This document shows positions 13,367 to 20,720 of a stretch of 20,720 nucleotides of DNA, piece after piece; the stretch's first letter is position 1, and each line of letters opens with the position of its first letter. The notes beneath the pieces were generated by a model, which was not told the origin of the DNA, did no database searches, and saw nothing but the letters and a program-made list of their open reading frames with translations. The translations under genes and the position numbers were made by a program. This stretch comes from JAUASV01 sp047605685 (GTDB taxonomy: Bacteria; Actinomycetota; Actinomycetes; Actinomycetales; Microbacteriaceae), in NCBI GenBank assembly GCA_047605685.1, contig JASGFF010000048.1:1-20720 (forward strand). Direction: 5' to 3'.

Positions 13367-14092
13367 CTACGGCGTGCTCGGCATGGGGGCCGCAGACGAC
13401 GGGGCCGTGCCGGCGGAGTCCGGGTCGGCCGGCCCGGCCGCGCGCACCAGGGCGACGAGCGCGGCGACGGTCTCGTCGAAGCTCAGCGCGGTGGAGTCGA
13501 GCGTGGTCACGCCCTCGGCGGCGGTCATGAAGTCGACGACCCGGGAGTCGGCGGCGTCCCGCCGGGCGAGGGCGGCGGCGGTGTCCGCCGCCGACTGCGC
13601 GGACATCTCCGCCGAGCGGCGGGCCGCCCGCACCTGCTCGGAGGCGGTGAGCAGCACCCGAACGGCCGCCTCCGGCGCCACGACGGTGGTGATGTCCCGC
13701 CCCTCGACGACGATGCCGGGCGCCGGCGATCGGGCGATGACGGCGCGGAACAGCGCGACGAGCGCGGCACGCACCGCCGGCACCCGGGCGACCGCGCTCA
13801 CCGCGGAGGAGACGCGCGGCTCGCGGATCGCCGCGGTGACGTCCGCGCCGGCGACCCGCACCGCGTAGCCGGCCGGGTCGGTGCCGATGCGGTAGGGGAA
13901 GTCCCGCGCGAGGGCGGTCACCGCCTCGGGATCCTCGGTATCGACGCCGCGCTCGAGCGCGAGCCAGGCGAGGGCGCGGTAGGCGGCGCCGGTGTCGAGG
14001 TACCCGAAGCCGAGCGAGCGCGCCGCCGCCCGCGACACGCTCGACTTGCCGCTGCCGGCCGGGCCGTCGACGGCCACCACGAACGCGCTCAT
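13367..14092 (-). CDS. cmk: Cytidylate kinase
   Basis: A 241-residue (d)CMP kinase. The P-loop GPAGSGKS is at 9-16, followed by YLDTGAAYRALA (30-41) and EGRDITTVVAPEA (129-141), the last matching the family EGRDIGTVV with Thr in place of Gly. Arg-rich lid residues follow (QVRAARRSAEM). It phosphorylates CMP and dCMP with ATP in pyrimidine salvage and recycling. The C-terminal 20 residues are low-complexity (ADPDSAGTAPSSAAPMPSTP). ATG overlaps the tyrA stop by 4 bp, with AGGGGAG as the Shine-Dalgarno. Confidence 0.95.
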   Translation of the reverse strand: MSAFVVAVDGPAGSGKSSVSRAAARSLGFGYLDTGAAYRALAWLALERGVDTEDPEAVTALARDFPYRIGTDPAGYAVRVAGADVTAAIREPRVSSAVSAVARVPAVRAALVALFRAVIARSPAPGIVVEGRDITTVVAPEAAVRVLLTASEQVRAARRSAEMSAQSAADTAAALARRDAADSRVVDFMTAAEGVTTLDSTALSFDETVAALVALVRAAGPADPDSAGTAPSSAAPMPSTP

Positions 14093-15183
14093 CGGGACTC
14101 CCCTGCGATCCTCCAGCCCCGCTCGACCAGCCGGTCGACGAGGTCGCGCTCCACCTCGGGGAGCACGGCGACCTCCGCGAGGCCCACCTGGCGGCCGGGC
14201 GCGTGCTCGAGGCGGAGATCCTCCATGTTGATGCCGAACTCGCCGATCTGCGTCAGCAGTCGGGCGAGCTCCCCCGGGCGGTCGTCGACGAGCACGACGA
14301 CCGTGGCGAAGCGGGCGGGCGAGCCGCCGTGCTTGCCCGGGATGCGGGCGACGCCCGCGTTTCCACGCGCGAGCGCCTCAGCGAGTGTACGCCGGGCGCC
14401 GGGCGCCTCGGGCTCGTCGACGGCCGCGATCACGGCATCGAGGTCGTCGCGCAGCGCGCGCAGCACCGCCGTCACCGGCTCGGCGTTGGCCGTGAGGATC
14501 TGCACCCACAGCTCGGGCGCGCTCGCGGCGATCCGGGTGGTGTCGCGCAGCCCCTGGCCGGCGAGCGCGACGGCGGCCTCGCTCGCGCCCTCGAGCCGGG
14601 CGGCGAGCAGCGAGGAGACCACCTGCGGGGCGTGCGAGACGAGCGCGACAGCGGCATCGTGCGCGCCGACGGGCATCGCGATCGGCACCGCGCCGAGATC
14701 GAGGGCGAGCCGCTCGACGACCCCCGCCTGCCGGGAGCCGACGCCGTCGTGCCCGGCGATCACCCACGGCCGGCCCTCGAACAGGTCGGCGCGCGCCGAG
14801 ACCGCGCCACCGCGCTCCCGGCCGGCCATCGGGTGCGAGCCGACGTAGCGGGAGAGGTCGGCACCGAGCACGGCGAGCTCGGCGAGCGGCCGGGACTTGA
14901 CGCTCGCGACATCCGTCACGATCGCCTCGGGATGCGCGGCGAGCTCGGCGGCGAGCGTGACGGCCGTGACATCCGGCGGCACCGCGACGACGACGAGCTC
15001 GAACTCGTCGCCGGGCCGCGCCGGCCGGCCCGCGCCGTAGTCGGCGGCGAGGCGCAGTGTCGACGGCGAGGCGTCGTCGAGCACCACGTCAGCGCCGAGC
15101 TCGCTGAGCCGCAGGCCGATGCTCGCCCCGAGCAGGCCGGCGCCGACGACGCGCACCGGGCCGGCGAGCCGCCGTTCAGCCAT
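14089..15183 (-). CDS. tyrA: Prephenate dehydrogenase with C-terminal ACT domain
   Basis: A 364-residue protein. The NAD-binding motif is VGAGLLGASIG (13-23). The catalytic region has SHPMAGRERGG (His117), VSHAPQ (His184) and GLRDTTRIAASAPELW. An ACT domain (about 293-355, starting TVVVLVDDRPGELARLL) is likely to sense tyrosine or phenylalanine. The enzyme oxidatively decarboxylates prephenate to 4-hydroxyphenylpyruvate in tyrosine synthesis. Arogenate preference cannot be excluded from sequence. It overlaps rluB by 8 bp upstream and cmk by 4 bp downstream, in one operon. Confidence 0.93.
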   Translation of the reverse strand: MAERRLAGPVRVVGAGLLGASIGLRLSELGADVVLDDASPSTLRLAADYGAGRPARPGDEFELVVVAVPPDVTAVTLAAELAAHPEAIVTDVASVKSRPLAELAVLGADLSRYVGSHPMAGRERGGAVSARADLFEGRPWVIAGHDGVGSRQAGVVERLALDLGAVPIAMPVGAHDAAVALVSHAPQVVSSLLAARLEGASEAAVALAGQGLRDTTRIAASAPELWVQILTANAEPVTAVLRALRDDLDAVIAAVDEPEAPGARRTLAEALARGNAGVARIPGKHGGSPARFATVVVLVDDRPGELARLLTQIGEFGINMEDLRLEHAPGRQVGLAEVAVLPEVERDLVDRLVERGWRIAGESR

Positions 15184-15973
15184 GGTCGCGCTCCCGGCGG
15201 GCGAGCGTGAGCAGCGCGCCGCGCTCCTCGCGGCTGAGCTCGCGGCTGGCGCCGGACGCGAGCGAGCCGAGGCTCAGCGGGCCGAACTGCCGGCGAACGA
15301 GCTCGATCACCGGATGGCCGACGGCGTCGAGCATCCGGCGGACGATGCGGTTGCGACCCGAGTGCAGGCTCAGCTCCACCATGGTGGCGCCGCGGGAGGG
15401 CTCGCCGAGCAGGCGGGCCCGGTCGGCGGCGATCGGGCCGTCGTCCAGCTCGATGCCGCGCCGCAGCCGCTGCACCGTCTGCGGCGCGACGGTGCCGCGC
15501 ACCTTGGCGACGTAGGTCTTGGTGACGCCGAACGAGGGATGCGCGAGCACGTGGGCGAGCTCGCCGTCGTTGGTGAGCAGCAACAGCCCGCTGGTCTCGG
15601 CGTCGAGCCGGCCGACGTTGAACAGCCGCTCCCCGTAGCCGGCGACGAAGCCGCCCAGGTCGGGGCGGCCGCGCTCGTCGCGCAGCGAGCTGACGACGCC
15701 GACCGGCTTGTTGAGCATCACGTAGCGCTTGCTGGCATCCGTCTGCACGGCGATCCCGTCGACGGCGATGCGGTCGGCGGGCAGCACGCGGCGGCCGGGC
15801 TCGTCGACGACGACGCCGTTGACGCTCACCCGGCCGGCCGCGATGAGGATCTCGCTCGCGCGGCGCGAGGCGACGCCCGCGGCGGCCATGACCTTCTGCA
15901 GCCGCTCGCCGGCGGGGCCGGCGTCCGCGGGACCGGCCTCCACGGGGCCGGTGCCCGGCTCAGTGACGCTCAT
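15176..15973 (-). CDS. rluB: RluB/RsuA-type rRNA pseudouridine synthase
   Basis: A 265-residue protein. After a short Ala/Pro-rich N-terminal tail comes an S4 RNA-binding domain (GERLQKVMAAAGVASRRASEILIAAGRVSVNG, about 22-53; quoted in outline only), then the catalytic motif GRLDAETSGLLLL with Asp124. SGRNRIVRRM and HPVIELVRRQFGPL are also family-typical. It should convert a uridine in 23S rRNA to pseudouridine; RluB specificity is assumed from the gene's position beside scpB in actinobacteria, and RsuA-like specificity cannot be excluded. ATG at 15973 overlaps the scpB end by 14 bp; the open frame extends further but that part is a shadow of scpB. Confidence 0.92.
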   Translation of the reverse strand: MSVTEPGTGPVEAGPADAGPAGERLQKVMAAAGVASRRASEILIAAGRVSVNGVVVDEPGRRVLPADRIAVDGIAVQTDASKRYVMLNKPVGVVSSLRDERGRPDLGGFVAGYGERLFNVGRLDAETSGLLLLTNDGELAHVLAHPSFGVTKTYVAKVRGTVAPQTVQRLRRGIELDDGPIAADRARLLGEPSRGATMVELSLHSGRNRIVRRMLDAVGHPVIELVRRQFGPLSLGSLASGASRELSREERGALLTLARRERDHG

Positions 15974-16604
15974 CGAAGCCCTGCGAGCCGTCGTCGAGCA
16001 GTGGGGAGATCGGCGGCAGCTCCTCGAGGGAGTTGATGCCGAGCTGGCCGAGCGTGAGCTCGGTGGTCTCGTAGTGGATCGCACCGGTCTCGGGGTCGGC
16101 GAACGCCTCGCGGATGAGCCCGCGGCCCAGCAGGGTGCGCACCACAGAGTCCACGTTGACGGCGCGGATCGCGGCGATCTGGCCGCGGGAGATCGGCTGC
16201 TTGTAGGCGATCACCGCGAGCGTCTCGAGGGCGGCCTGGCTCAGCCGGCTCGGTGTCTGGGTGAGCACGAAGTCCTGAACGAGAGCGTCGTAGTCGCCGC
16301 GCACGTAGAGGCGCCAGCCGCCGCCCACCTCCCGCAGCTCGAAGCCGCGGCGGATGCCGGGCACCCCACCGCCCGCTGCCGGCGCGCCGTCGTAGTCGGC
16401 GACGAGGCGCTCGATGGACTGCCGCACGGCCGGCACCGGCGCGCCCAGGGCGGTGGCGAGCGAGACCAGCGACTGCGGCTCCTCGGCGATCATCAGGATC
16501 GCCTCGATGGCGCGCTCCAGGTCCACCGCGGGCCGCGCGGTGGCTGCGGTCTCTCCCGCGGACGGGACGCCGGCACCGGACGAGGAGGAGATGCTAGCCG
16601 TCAT
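15960..16604 (-). CDS. scpB: Segregation and condensation protein B
   Basis: A 214-residue protein with two winged-helix domains. Typical stretches are LERAIEAILMIAEEPQSL, VLTQTPSRLSQAALETLAVIAYKQPISRGQIAAIRAVNVDSVVRTLLGRGLI (in outline, about 128-178) and FADPETGAIHYETTELTLGQLGINSLEELPP. ScpB binds ScpA as a dimer and helps the SMC complex condense and segregate chromosomes. Its start overlaps scpA by 11 bp and its end overlaps rluB by 14 bp, so expression is probably coupled. Confidence 0.95.
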   Translation of the reverse strand: MTASISSSSGAGVPSAGETAATARPAVDLERAIEAILMIAEEPQSLVSLATALGAPVPAVRQSIERLVADYDGAPAAGGGVPGIRRGFELREVGGGWRLYVRGDYDALVQDFVLTQTPSRLSQAALETLAVIAYKQPISRGQIAAIRAVNVDSVVRTLLGRGLIREAFADPETGAIHYETTELTLGQLGINSLEELPPISPLLDDGSQGFDERH

Positions 16605-17427
16605 AGTCAGCGCCTAGATTAGCGAGCGCCTCGTCCGACCAGCTCTGCGCGGTCCAGCGCAGCGTGAGCTCGCCGAGCGGCTCGAGCTGCTCGAAGGCGA
16701 GGGCGCCGTGCCGGTACAGCTCGAGCACGGCGATGAAGCGGGCGACGACGACGCCCCTGGCATCCGCCCCCGCGACCAGCTCGCGGAACGTGAGCGCGGG
16801 CGCGCCGCGCAGCATGGCGACCACGTGCGCGGCCTGCTCGCGGATCGACACGAGCGGGGCGTGCAGGTGCGCGAGGCCGACGCTCGGGATCTCCCGGGGC
16901 GCGAGCGCGAGCGCGGCGAGCGCCGCGAAGTCGCCGAGGGAGAGCGTCCAGACGAGCTCGGGCGCGCGCGCCCGGTAGCGCTCCTCGAGGCGCACACTGC
17001 GCGGATGCCGCGTCGCCTCCGCCTCCAGCCGGGCGGCGAACCACACCGCCGCCTCCTTGAACGCCCGGTACTGCAGCAGCCGGGCGAACAGCAGGTCGCG
17101 GGCCTCGAGCAGGGCGACGTCCTCGGCATCCACGAGCTCGCCCTGCGGCAGCAGCCCGGCGACCTTGAGGTCGAGCAGCGTGGCGGCGACGACGAGGAAC
17201 TCGCTCGCCTCGTCCAGCTCGCCCTCGCCCTCGAGGGTGCGCAGGTAGGCGATGAACTCGTCGGTCACCACCGAGAGCGCGATCTCGGTGACGTCCAGCT
17301 CGTGCTTGGCGATGAGGCTCAGCAGCAGGTCGAAGGGGCCGGAGAAGTTCGCCAGTCGCACCGCGAAGCCGGTGCGCTCGCCGTCGTCGAGCTCGGCCAC
17401 GGCCCGCCCGTCAGGCGGCGGCGCCAC
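16594..17427 (-). CDS. scpA: Segregation and condensation protein A (kleisin)
   Basis: A protein of about 277 residues if started at GTG 17427, or 268 if started at GTG 17400. The kleisin hallmark FSGPFDLLLSLIAKHELDVT is followed by SEFLVVAATLLDLKVAGLLP. The C-terminal winged helix (FIAVLELYRHGALAFEQLEPLGELTL) should bind the SMC head. The long open frame runs upstream through parA, but that part is a shadow. No strong Shine-Dalgarno distinguishes the two GTG starts; the first overlaps parA by 17 bp, the second lies 10 bp after its stop. It bridges the SMC heads together with ScpB. Confidence 0.94.
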   Translation of the reverse strand: MAPPPDGRAVAELDDGERTGFAVRLANFSGPFDLLLSLIAKHELDVTEIALSVVTDEFIAYLRTLEGEGELDEASEFLVVAATLLDLKVAGLLPQGELVDAEDVALLEARDLLFARLLQYRAFKEAAVWFAARLEAEATRHPRSVRLEERYRARAPELVWTLSLGDFAALAALALAPREIPSVGLAHLHAPLVSIREQAAHVVAMLRGAPALTFRELVAGADARGVVVARFIAVLELYRHGALAFEQLEPLGELTLRWTAQSWSDEALANLGADYDG

Positions 17428-18298
17428 GGGCGACCAGCTCGCGGGCGAGCTGCCGGTAGGCCTCCGCGGCCGGGTGCTCGGGCGCGAAGCTCGTGATCGG
17501 GGCGCCGGCGACCGAGGCATCCGGGAACTTCACCGTGCGCCCGATGACGGTCTCGAGCACGGCGTCGCCGAACGTCTCGACGACGCGCTCGAGCACCTCG
17601 CGCGAGTGCAGGGTGCGCGGGTCGTACATGGTGGCGAGGATGCCGTCGAGGGTGATCGCCGGGTTGAGCCGGTCGCGCACCTTGTCGATCGTCTCGATGA
17701 GCAGCGCGACGCCGCGCAGCGCGAAGAACTCGCATTCGAGCGGGATGAGCACGCCGTGCGCGGCGGTGAGCGCGTTCACGGTGAGCAGGCCGAGCGAGGG
17801 CTGGCAGTCGATGAGCACGACGTCGTAGTCGTCGGCGACCCGGGCGAGCACCCGGGCCAGGATCGACTCGCGGGCGACCTCGTTGATCAGGTGCACCTCG
17901 GCGGCGGAGAGGTCGATGTTGGCCGGCAGCACGTCGAGGTTCTCGACGGCCGTGCTGCGGATGACGGCGGCGGTGTCCTTCTCGCGGCCGAGCAGCAGCT
18001 CGTAGACGGTCGCGCCGTCGTGGGTGGGCACGCCGAGCCCCGCCGAGAGCGCGCCCTGCGGGTCGAAGTCCACGGCGAGCACCCGACGGCCGTACTCGGC
18101 GAACGCCGCGCCGAGGCTGATCGTCGTCGTGGTCTTGCCCACGCCGCCCTTCTGGTTGCACAGCGCGACGATCCGGGCCGGGCCGTGGCTCGCGAGCGGC
18201 CGGGGCACCGGGAAGTCACTGGCCGGGCGCCCGGTCGGGCCGAGGGTCGGCTCGTCGATGCCCGCGAGCGCGGTGTCCGACTCCCGCTGCGTGGTCAT
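17411..18298 (-). CDS. parA: ParA-family chromosome partitioning ATPase
   Basis: A 295-residue ATPase. The deviant Walker A box KGGVGKTT is at 50-57, then VLAVDFDPQGALS (73-85) and the Walker B-like VVLIDCQPSLGLLT. The first 40 residues are a low-complexity tail. This is the ParA paralogue encoded next to scpA in actinobacteria; no parB is present in the window, so it may work with a distant ParB or with the ScpAB-SMC complex. It overlaps the scpA start. It has a 241-bp upstream gap from xerD, with a hairpin and repeats, so it may have its own promoter there. Confidence 0.93.
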   Translation of the reverse strand: MTTQRESDTALAGIDEPTLGPTGRPASDFPVPRPLASHGPARIVALCNQKGGVGKTTTTISLGAAFAEYGRRVLAVDFDPQGALSAGLGVPTHDGATVYELLLGREKDTAAVIRSTAVENLDVLPANIDLSAAEVHLINEVARESILARVLARVADDYDVVLIDCQPSLGLLTVNALTAAHGVLIPLECEFFALRGVALLIETIDKVRDRLNPAITLDGILATMYDPRTLHSREVLERVVETFGDAVLETVIGRTVKFPDASVAGAPITSFAPEHPAAEAYRQLARELVARGAAA

Positions 18299-18360
18299 GA
18301 CCCCGAGTCTACGTTTTCGCTCCGTGCGCTCCCGTGCGACGCGGGGGCCGCCGACACGTT

Positions 18361-18389
18361 CACCTCACCCTCCACTGGAGGTTGAGGTG
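18361..18389. other. Imperfect hairpin upstream of parA
   Basis: CACCTCA (18361-18367) pairs with TGAGGTG (18383-18389), and after one mismatch CCTCC (18369-18373) pairs with GGAGG (18377-18381) over a three-base loop. It lies 63 bp upstream of the parA start on the leftward transcript. No T-run follows on the minus strand. It could be a xerD terminator, a parA leader structure or an operator. Confidence 0.5.
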
Positions 18390-18460
18390 TTGCTGCACGT
18401 CCGCTCGGGCCCGCCGGGGCCGGAAGTTGCTGCACGTCCGCTCGGGCCCGCCGGGGCCGG
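18389..18460. repeat. Two tandem copies of a 35-bp unit between xerD and parA
   Basis: A 35-base unit beginning GTTGCTGCACGTCCGCTCGG occurs at 18389-18423 and again, identical, at 18426-18460, a period of 37. Each copy contains GGCCC-GCCG-GGGCC, a 5-bp GC hairpin with a tetraloop. The period is not a multiple of three, consistent with non-coding DNA. Too few copies for a CRISPR array; no gene nearby supports one. Confidence 0.85.
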
Positions 18461-18510
18461 GAGACGGCGGCGTCCGCCGCAGCCGCGACCGGCTTCAGCC
18501 CGCCCGTGTT

Positions 18511-18540
18511 CAGCACATCCGCGCTCAGCACATCCGCGCT
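18511..18540. repeat. Two tandem 15-bp units at the xerD 3' end
   Basis: CAGCACATCCGCGCT is present at 18511-18525 and 18526-18540, with a partial third unit (CAGCGCGCCCGCG) continuing into the xerD stop region from 18541. Probably a replication-slippage duplication of the end of the gene. Confidence 0.75.
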
Positions 18541-19457
18541 CAGCGCGCCCGCGGATGCGCCGCCAGGTAGGCGTCGCGCAGCGCCTCGGCGGTCACGAGC
18601 GTGTAGATCTGGGTCGTGGCGACGGAGGCGTGGCCGAGCAGCTCCTGCACGACGCGCACGTCCGCGCCGCCGGCGAGCAGATGGGTGGCGAAGCTGTGCC
18701 GCAGGCTGTGCGGCGAGAGGTGCGCCACGTCGAGGCCGGCGCGCTCCGCGGTCGCCCGCAGCACCAGCCAGGCGCTCTGCCGCGACAGCGCCCCCCCGCG
18801 TGCGCCGAGGAACAGTGCGGCGCCGGAGCGGCCGCGCGCCGCGAGCGCCGGCCGCGCCCGCACCAGATAGGCGTCGAGGGCGGCGCGGGCGGGCCCGCCG
18901 ACCGGAACGATGCGCTGCTTGCTGCCCTTGCCGGTGAGCCGCAGCAGCGGCGCCTCGGTGACGTCGTCGACGGCGAGGCCGACGGCCTCCGAGACGCGCG
19001 CCCCGGTCGCGTAGAGCAGCTCCAGCAGGGCGCGGTCGCGCAGCCGCAGCGGCTCCTCGCCGGCTGTGGCGGCGAGGAGCCACTCCACCTGCTCGTGGCT
19101 GAGCGCCTTCGGCAGCCGCCTCGGCTGCCGCGGCGGGGTCACCTCGGCGGAGGGGTCCAGCGCGGTGATCCCCTCCTCGAGCAGGAAGCGGTGCAGGCCG
19201 CGCACGCTCGACAGCAGCCGCGCCCGCGAGCTCGGCGCGAGCTCGGCGGCGGTGCCGGCGAGGAAGGCGGTGATGTCCGCCTCGGTCGCCTCGGCGGCAC
19301 CCCCACGGCCGCGCGCGGCGAGGAAGGCGCCGTAGCGGACCAGGTCGCGCCGATAGGCGGCGACGGTGTTCGCGGACAGCCCGCGCTCGATCGCGACGTG
19401 CCGCAGGTAGCGGTCGGCGGCGACGCTCAGCGGGCGAGCTTCGGGTGCCGGGTCCAC
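18540..19457 (-). CDS. xerD: Site-specific tyrosine recombinase XerD
   Basis: A 305-residue protein, normal for XerD. The N-terminal core-binding domain has YLRHVAIERGLSANTVAAYR (17-36). Catalytic residues: Arg154 (TGARVSEA), Lys177 or Lys180 (LTGKGSKQR), His250 and Arg253 (LSPHSLRHSFATHLL), His276 (LGHASVATTQIY) and Tyr285. With XerC it resolves chromosome dimers at dif before division. GTG at 19457 is chosen because GGAG lies just upstream and the protein then starts as homologues do; it overlaps the NUDIX gene by 31 bp. Its position between pyrG/NUDIX and parA-scpAB is the conserved actinobacterial order and separates it from the element integrase at 7574. Confidence 0.95.
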   Translation of the reverse strand: MDPAPEARPLSVAADRYLRHVAIERGLSANTVAAYRRDLVRYGAFLAARGRGGAAEATEADITAFLAGTAAELAPSSRARLLSSVRGLHRFLLEEGITALDPSAEVTPPRQPRRLPKALSHEQVEWLLAATAGEEPLRLRDRALLELLYATGARVSEAVGLAVDDVTEAPLLRLTGKGSKQRIVPVGGPARAALDAYLVRARPALAARGRSGAALFLGARGGALSRQSAWLVLRATAERAGLDVAHLSPHSLRHSFATHLLAGGADVRVVQELLGHASVATTQIYTLVTAEALRDAYLAAHPRAR

Positions 19458-20101
19458 GGCGTCTCCGCGTCCGCGAGCGTCGACCAGTCGCGAGCGCGCG
19501 AGGCGGATGCCGCGAGCACGCCGATCGCGAGGATCGAGTTCTGCAGCCGCCGCTCGAGCACCGCCTCGACGACATCGTCGAGGCTCGCCCAGCGGATGAC
19601 GATGTCGGCCTCCTCCTCGCTGCGCGCGAACGCCTCCTCGGTGGCGCGCACCCCGCGGGCGAGGTACACCCGCAGCGCCTCGTCGCTGCCGCCGACGCTC
19701 GTGAAGAACTCGCTGAGCAGGTGCCACTCGTCGGCGACGAGGTCGGCCTCCTCGGCGAGCTCGCGCTGGGCGGCGGCGAGCGGGTCCTCGCCGGCGATGT
19801 CGAGCAGCCCGGCGGGCAGCTCCCAGTCGCGGTGCCGGATCGGGTGCCGGTACTGCTGGATGAGCAGCACCCGCCCGGCGTCGTCGAGGGCGAGCACGGC
19901 GACGGCACCGGTGTGGTCGACGTACTCCCGGGTCACCGGTGCGCCGTTGTACTCGAAGACGTCGCGGCGGATGCTCCACACCTTGCCGGCGAACGGCGTC
20001 TCGGTGCCGAGCAGGCGCGGCTCGAGCGGCTCGTCGGCGAGCGGGCCGCCGGCGAGCGGACCGCCGGGGGACGGGACGCCGGCGGCCGGCGACTCAGGCA
20101 T
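19427..20101 (-). CDS. NUDIX hydrolase, ADP-ribose pyrophosphatase-like
   Basis: A 224-residue protein. After a Gly/Pro-rich N-terminal tail (about 1-28) come FAGKVWSIRRDVFEYNGAPV, REYVDHTGAVAVLALDD, VLLIQQYRHPIRHRDWELPAG and the NUDIX region (about 98-122) with REL-EE (EDPLAAAQRELAEEADL). The order matches ADP-ribose pyrophosphatases. The box is not canonical: the usual Gly of EExG is Asp120, while the metal-binding Glu residues remain. It would split ADP-ribose into AMP and ribose 5-phosphate. ATG at 20101 overlaps pyrG by 8 bp. Confidence 0.88.
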   Translation of the reverse strand: MPESPAAGVPSPGGPLAGGPLADEPLEPRLLGTETPFAGKVWSIRRDVFEYNGAPVTREYVDHTGAVAVLALDDAGRVLLIQQYRHPIRHRDWELPAGLLDIAGEDPLAAAQRELAEEADLVADEWHLLSEFFTSVGGSDEALRVYLARGVRATEEAFARSEEEADIVIRWASLDDVVEAVLERRLQNSILAIGVLAASASRARDWSTLADAETPWTRHPKLAR

Positions 20102-20720
20102 CCACGACCTCGCCCACGCCCTCGGCGCCCTCGGGCACCTCGAACAGCCGGGAGGCGCGCTGCCGCTCGAGCGCCGCGCCGACGAGCCCGCGGAACAGCG
20201 GGTGCGCCCGGTTCGGCCGCGAGCGCAGCTCCGGGTGTGCCTGGGTGCCCACGTAGTAGGGGTGCCGCTCGCGCGGCAGCTCGACGAACTCGACGAGGCC
20301 GTGCTCGGGGTTCGTGCCGCTGAACACCAGCCCGGCGTCGCCGATCCGGCCGGTGTAGCGGTTGTTGACCTCGTAGCGGTGCCGGTGCCGCTCGCTGATC
20401 CGCGTCGCGCCGTAGGCATCGGCGACGACGGTGCCGGGCACGAGCTCGGCCTCGTAGAGGCCGAGCCGCATGGTGCCGCCGAGGTCGCCGCCGGCGAGGA
20501 TGTCCACCTGCTCGGCCATCGTCGCGATCACCGGGCTCGCGGTGTCGGGGTCGAACTCGCTGCTGGAGGCGCCCGGCAGGCCGGCGACGTTGCGGGCGTA
20601 CTCGATGACCATGCACTGCAGGCCCAGGCACAGCCCGAGCGTCGGGATGCCGTTCTCGCGCGCGAAGCGCAGCGCGCCGAGCTTGCCCTCGATGCCGCGG
20701 ATGCCGAAGCCGCCGGGCAC
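20094..20720 (-). CDS. pyrG: CTP synthase, C-terminal glutaminase domain (partial)
   Basis: Only the last about 208 residues are present; the gene continues beyond the right edge. The fragment begins within VPGGFGIRGIEGKLGALRFARE and shows the glutamine amidotransferase nucleophile Cys31 of the fragment in LGLCLGLQCMVIEYARN. ISERHRHRYEVNNRY and the catalytic His-Glu in AHPELRSRP also match. The enzyme makes CTP from UTP, ATP and glutamine. The terminal GTG codon at 20720-20718 is internal, not a start. The gene overlaps the NUDIX gene by 8 bp. Confidence 0.97.
   Translation of the reverse strand: MPGGFGIRGIEGKLGALRFARENGIPTLGLCLGLQCMVIEYARNVAGLPGASSSEFDPDTASPVIATMAEQVDILAGGDLGGTMRLGLYEAELVPGTVVADAYGATRISERHRHRYEVNNRYTGRIGDAGLVFSGTNPEHGLVEFVELPRERHPYYVGTQAHPELRSRPNRAHPLFRGLVGAALERQRASRLFEVPEGAEGVGEVVDA

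Noticed and set aside
12006..13868. A 620-codon plus-strand open frame
   Set aside because: It lies antisense to der and cmk, whose motifs are unmistakable; long antisense frames are common in high-GC DNA. The same applies to 13349-14848 and 14203-15210, opposite cmk and tyrA.
18389..18460. CRISPR array
   Set aside because: Only two copies separated by two bases, no spacers and no cas genes.
18295..18540. Open minus-strand frame continuing past xerD toward parA
   Set aside because: XerD already has its full length of 305 residues and ends at 18540; the 37-bp repeat period is not a multiple of three and the peptide is low-complexity.

Overview
The window looks like high-GC actinobacterial DNA, most likely from the Microbacteriaceae. 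This rests on the very GC-rich third codon positions, on the conserved order pyrG - NUDIX - xerD - parA - scpA - scpB - rluB - tyrA - cmk - der, and on actinobacterial families such as DUF4192 and DUF4913. The family assignment is inferred from gene order and protein flavour, not from a marker comparison.

Bases 1 to about 9010 are the right part of an integrative, probably conjugative, element. The window opens inside the last exons-free stretch of a VirB4-like transfer ATPase (only the C-terminus is present). Next comes a three-gene cargo cassette (TetR-family regulator, DJ-1/PfpI-family protein, NAD-binding epimerase-like protein; 647-2898) with a palindromic operator candidate just upstream. 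It is followed by a patch of small unrecognised genes, one of them apparently frameshifted (3064-3910). The rest is a tightly packed rightward gene run: unknown protein, VirD4/TraG-like coupling ATPase, single-stranded DNA-binding protein, DUF4913 protein, excisionase-like HTH protein and tyrosine integrase (3942-8800). Between the integrase and a tRNA-Pro(GGG) gene lie a set of paired inverted GGTCCCC motifs (candidate integrase arm sites) and a strong intrinsic terminator. The intact tRNA-Pro (9010-9083, minus strand) marks the insertion site. A second, 5'-half-only tRNA-Pro copy lies 43 bp beyond it.

Bases 9330 to 20720 are ordinary chromosome. A rightward DUF4192 gene converges on, and overlaps by 30 bp, a leftward NUDIX gene that itself overlaps a MOSC-domain gene. 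Then comes the long leftward cluster that ends at der and begins beyond the right edge with pyrG. Its genes mostly overlap by 4-31 bp, so it is probably co-transcribed. It joins nucleotide metabolism (PyrG, Cmk, NUDIX), chromosome segregation and dimer resolution (XerD, ParA, ScpA, ScpB), tyrosine synthesis (TyrA) and ribosome or rRNA maturation (RluB-type pseudouridine synthase, Der). The only sizeable gap in it (18299-18539, between xerD and parA) holds an imperfect hairpin and two small tandem repeats.

No clearly new system is visible. The best candidates for a second look are the stranded half tRNA beside the element, the paired inverted motifs next to the integrase, the regulated cargo cassette inside the transfer region, the run of unknown small genes, and a hairpin that overlaps the ssb ribosome binding site.
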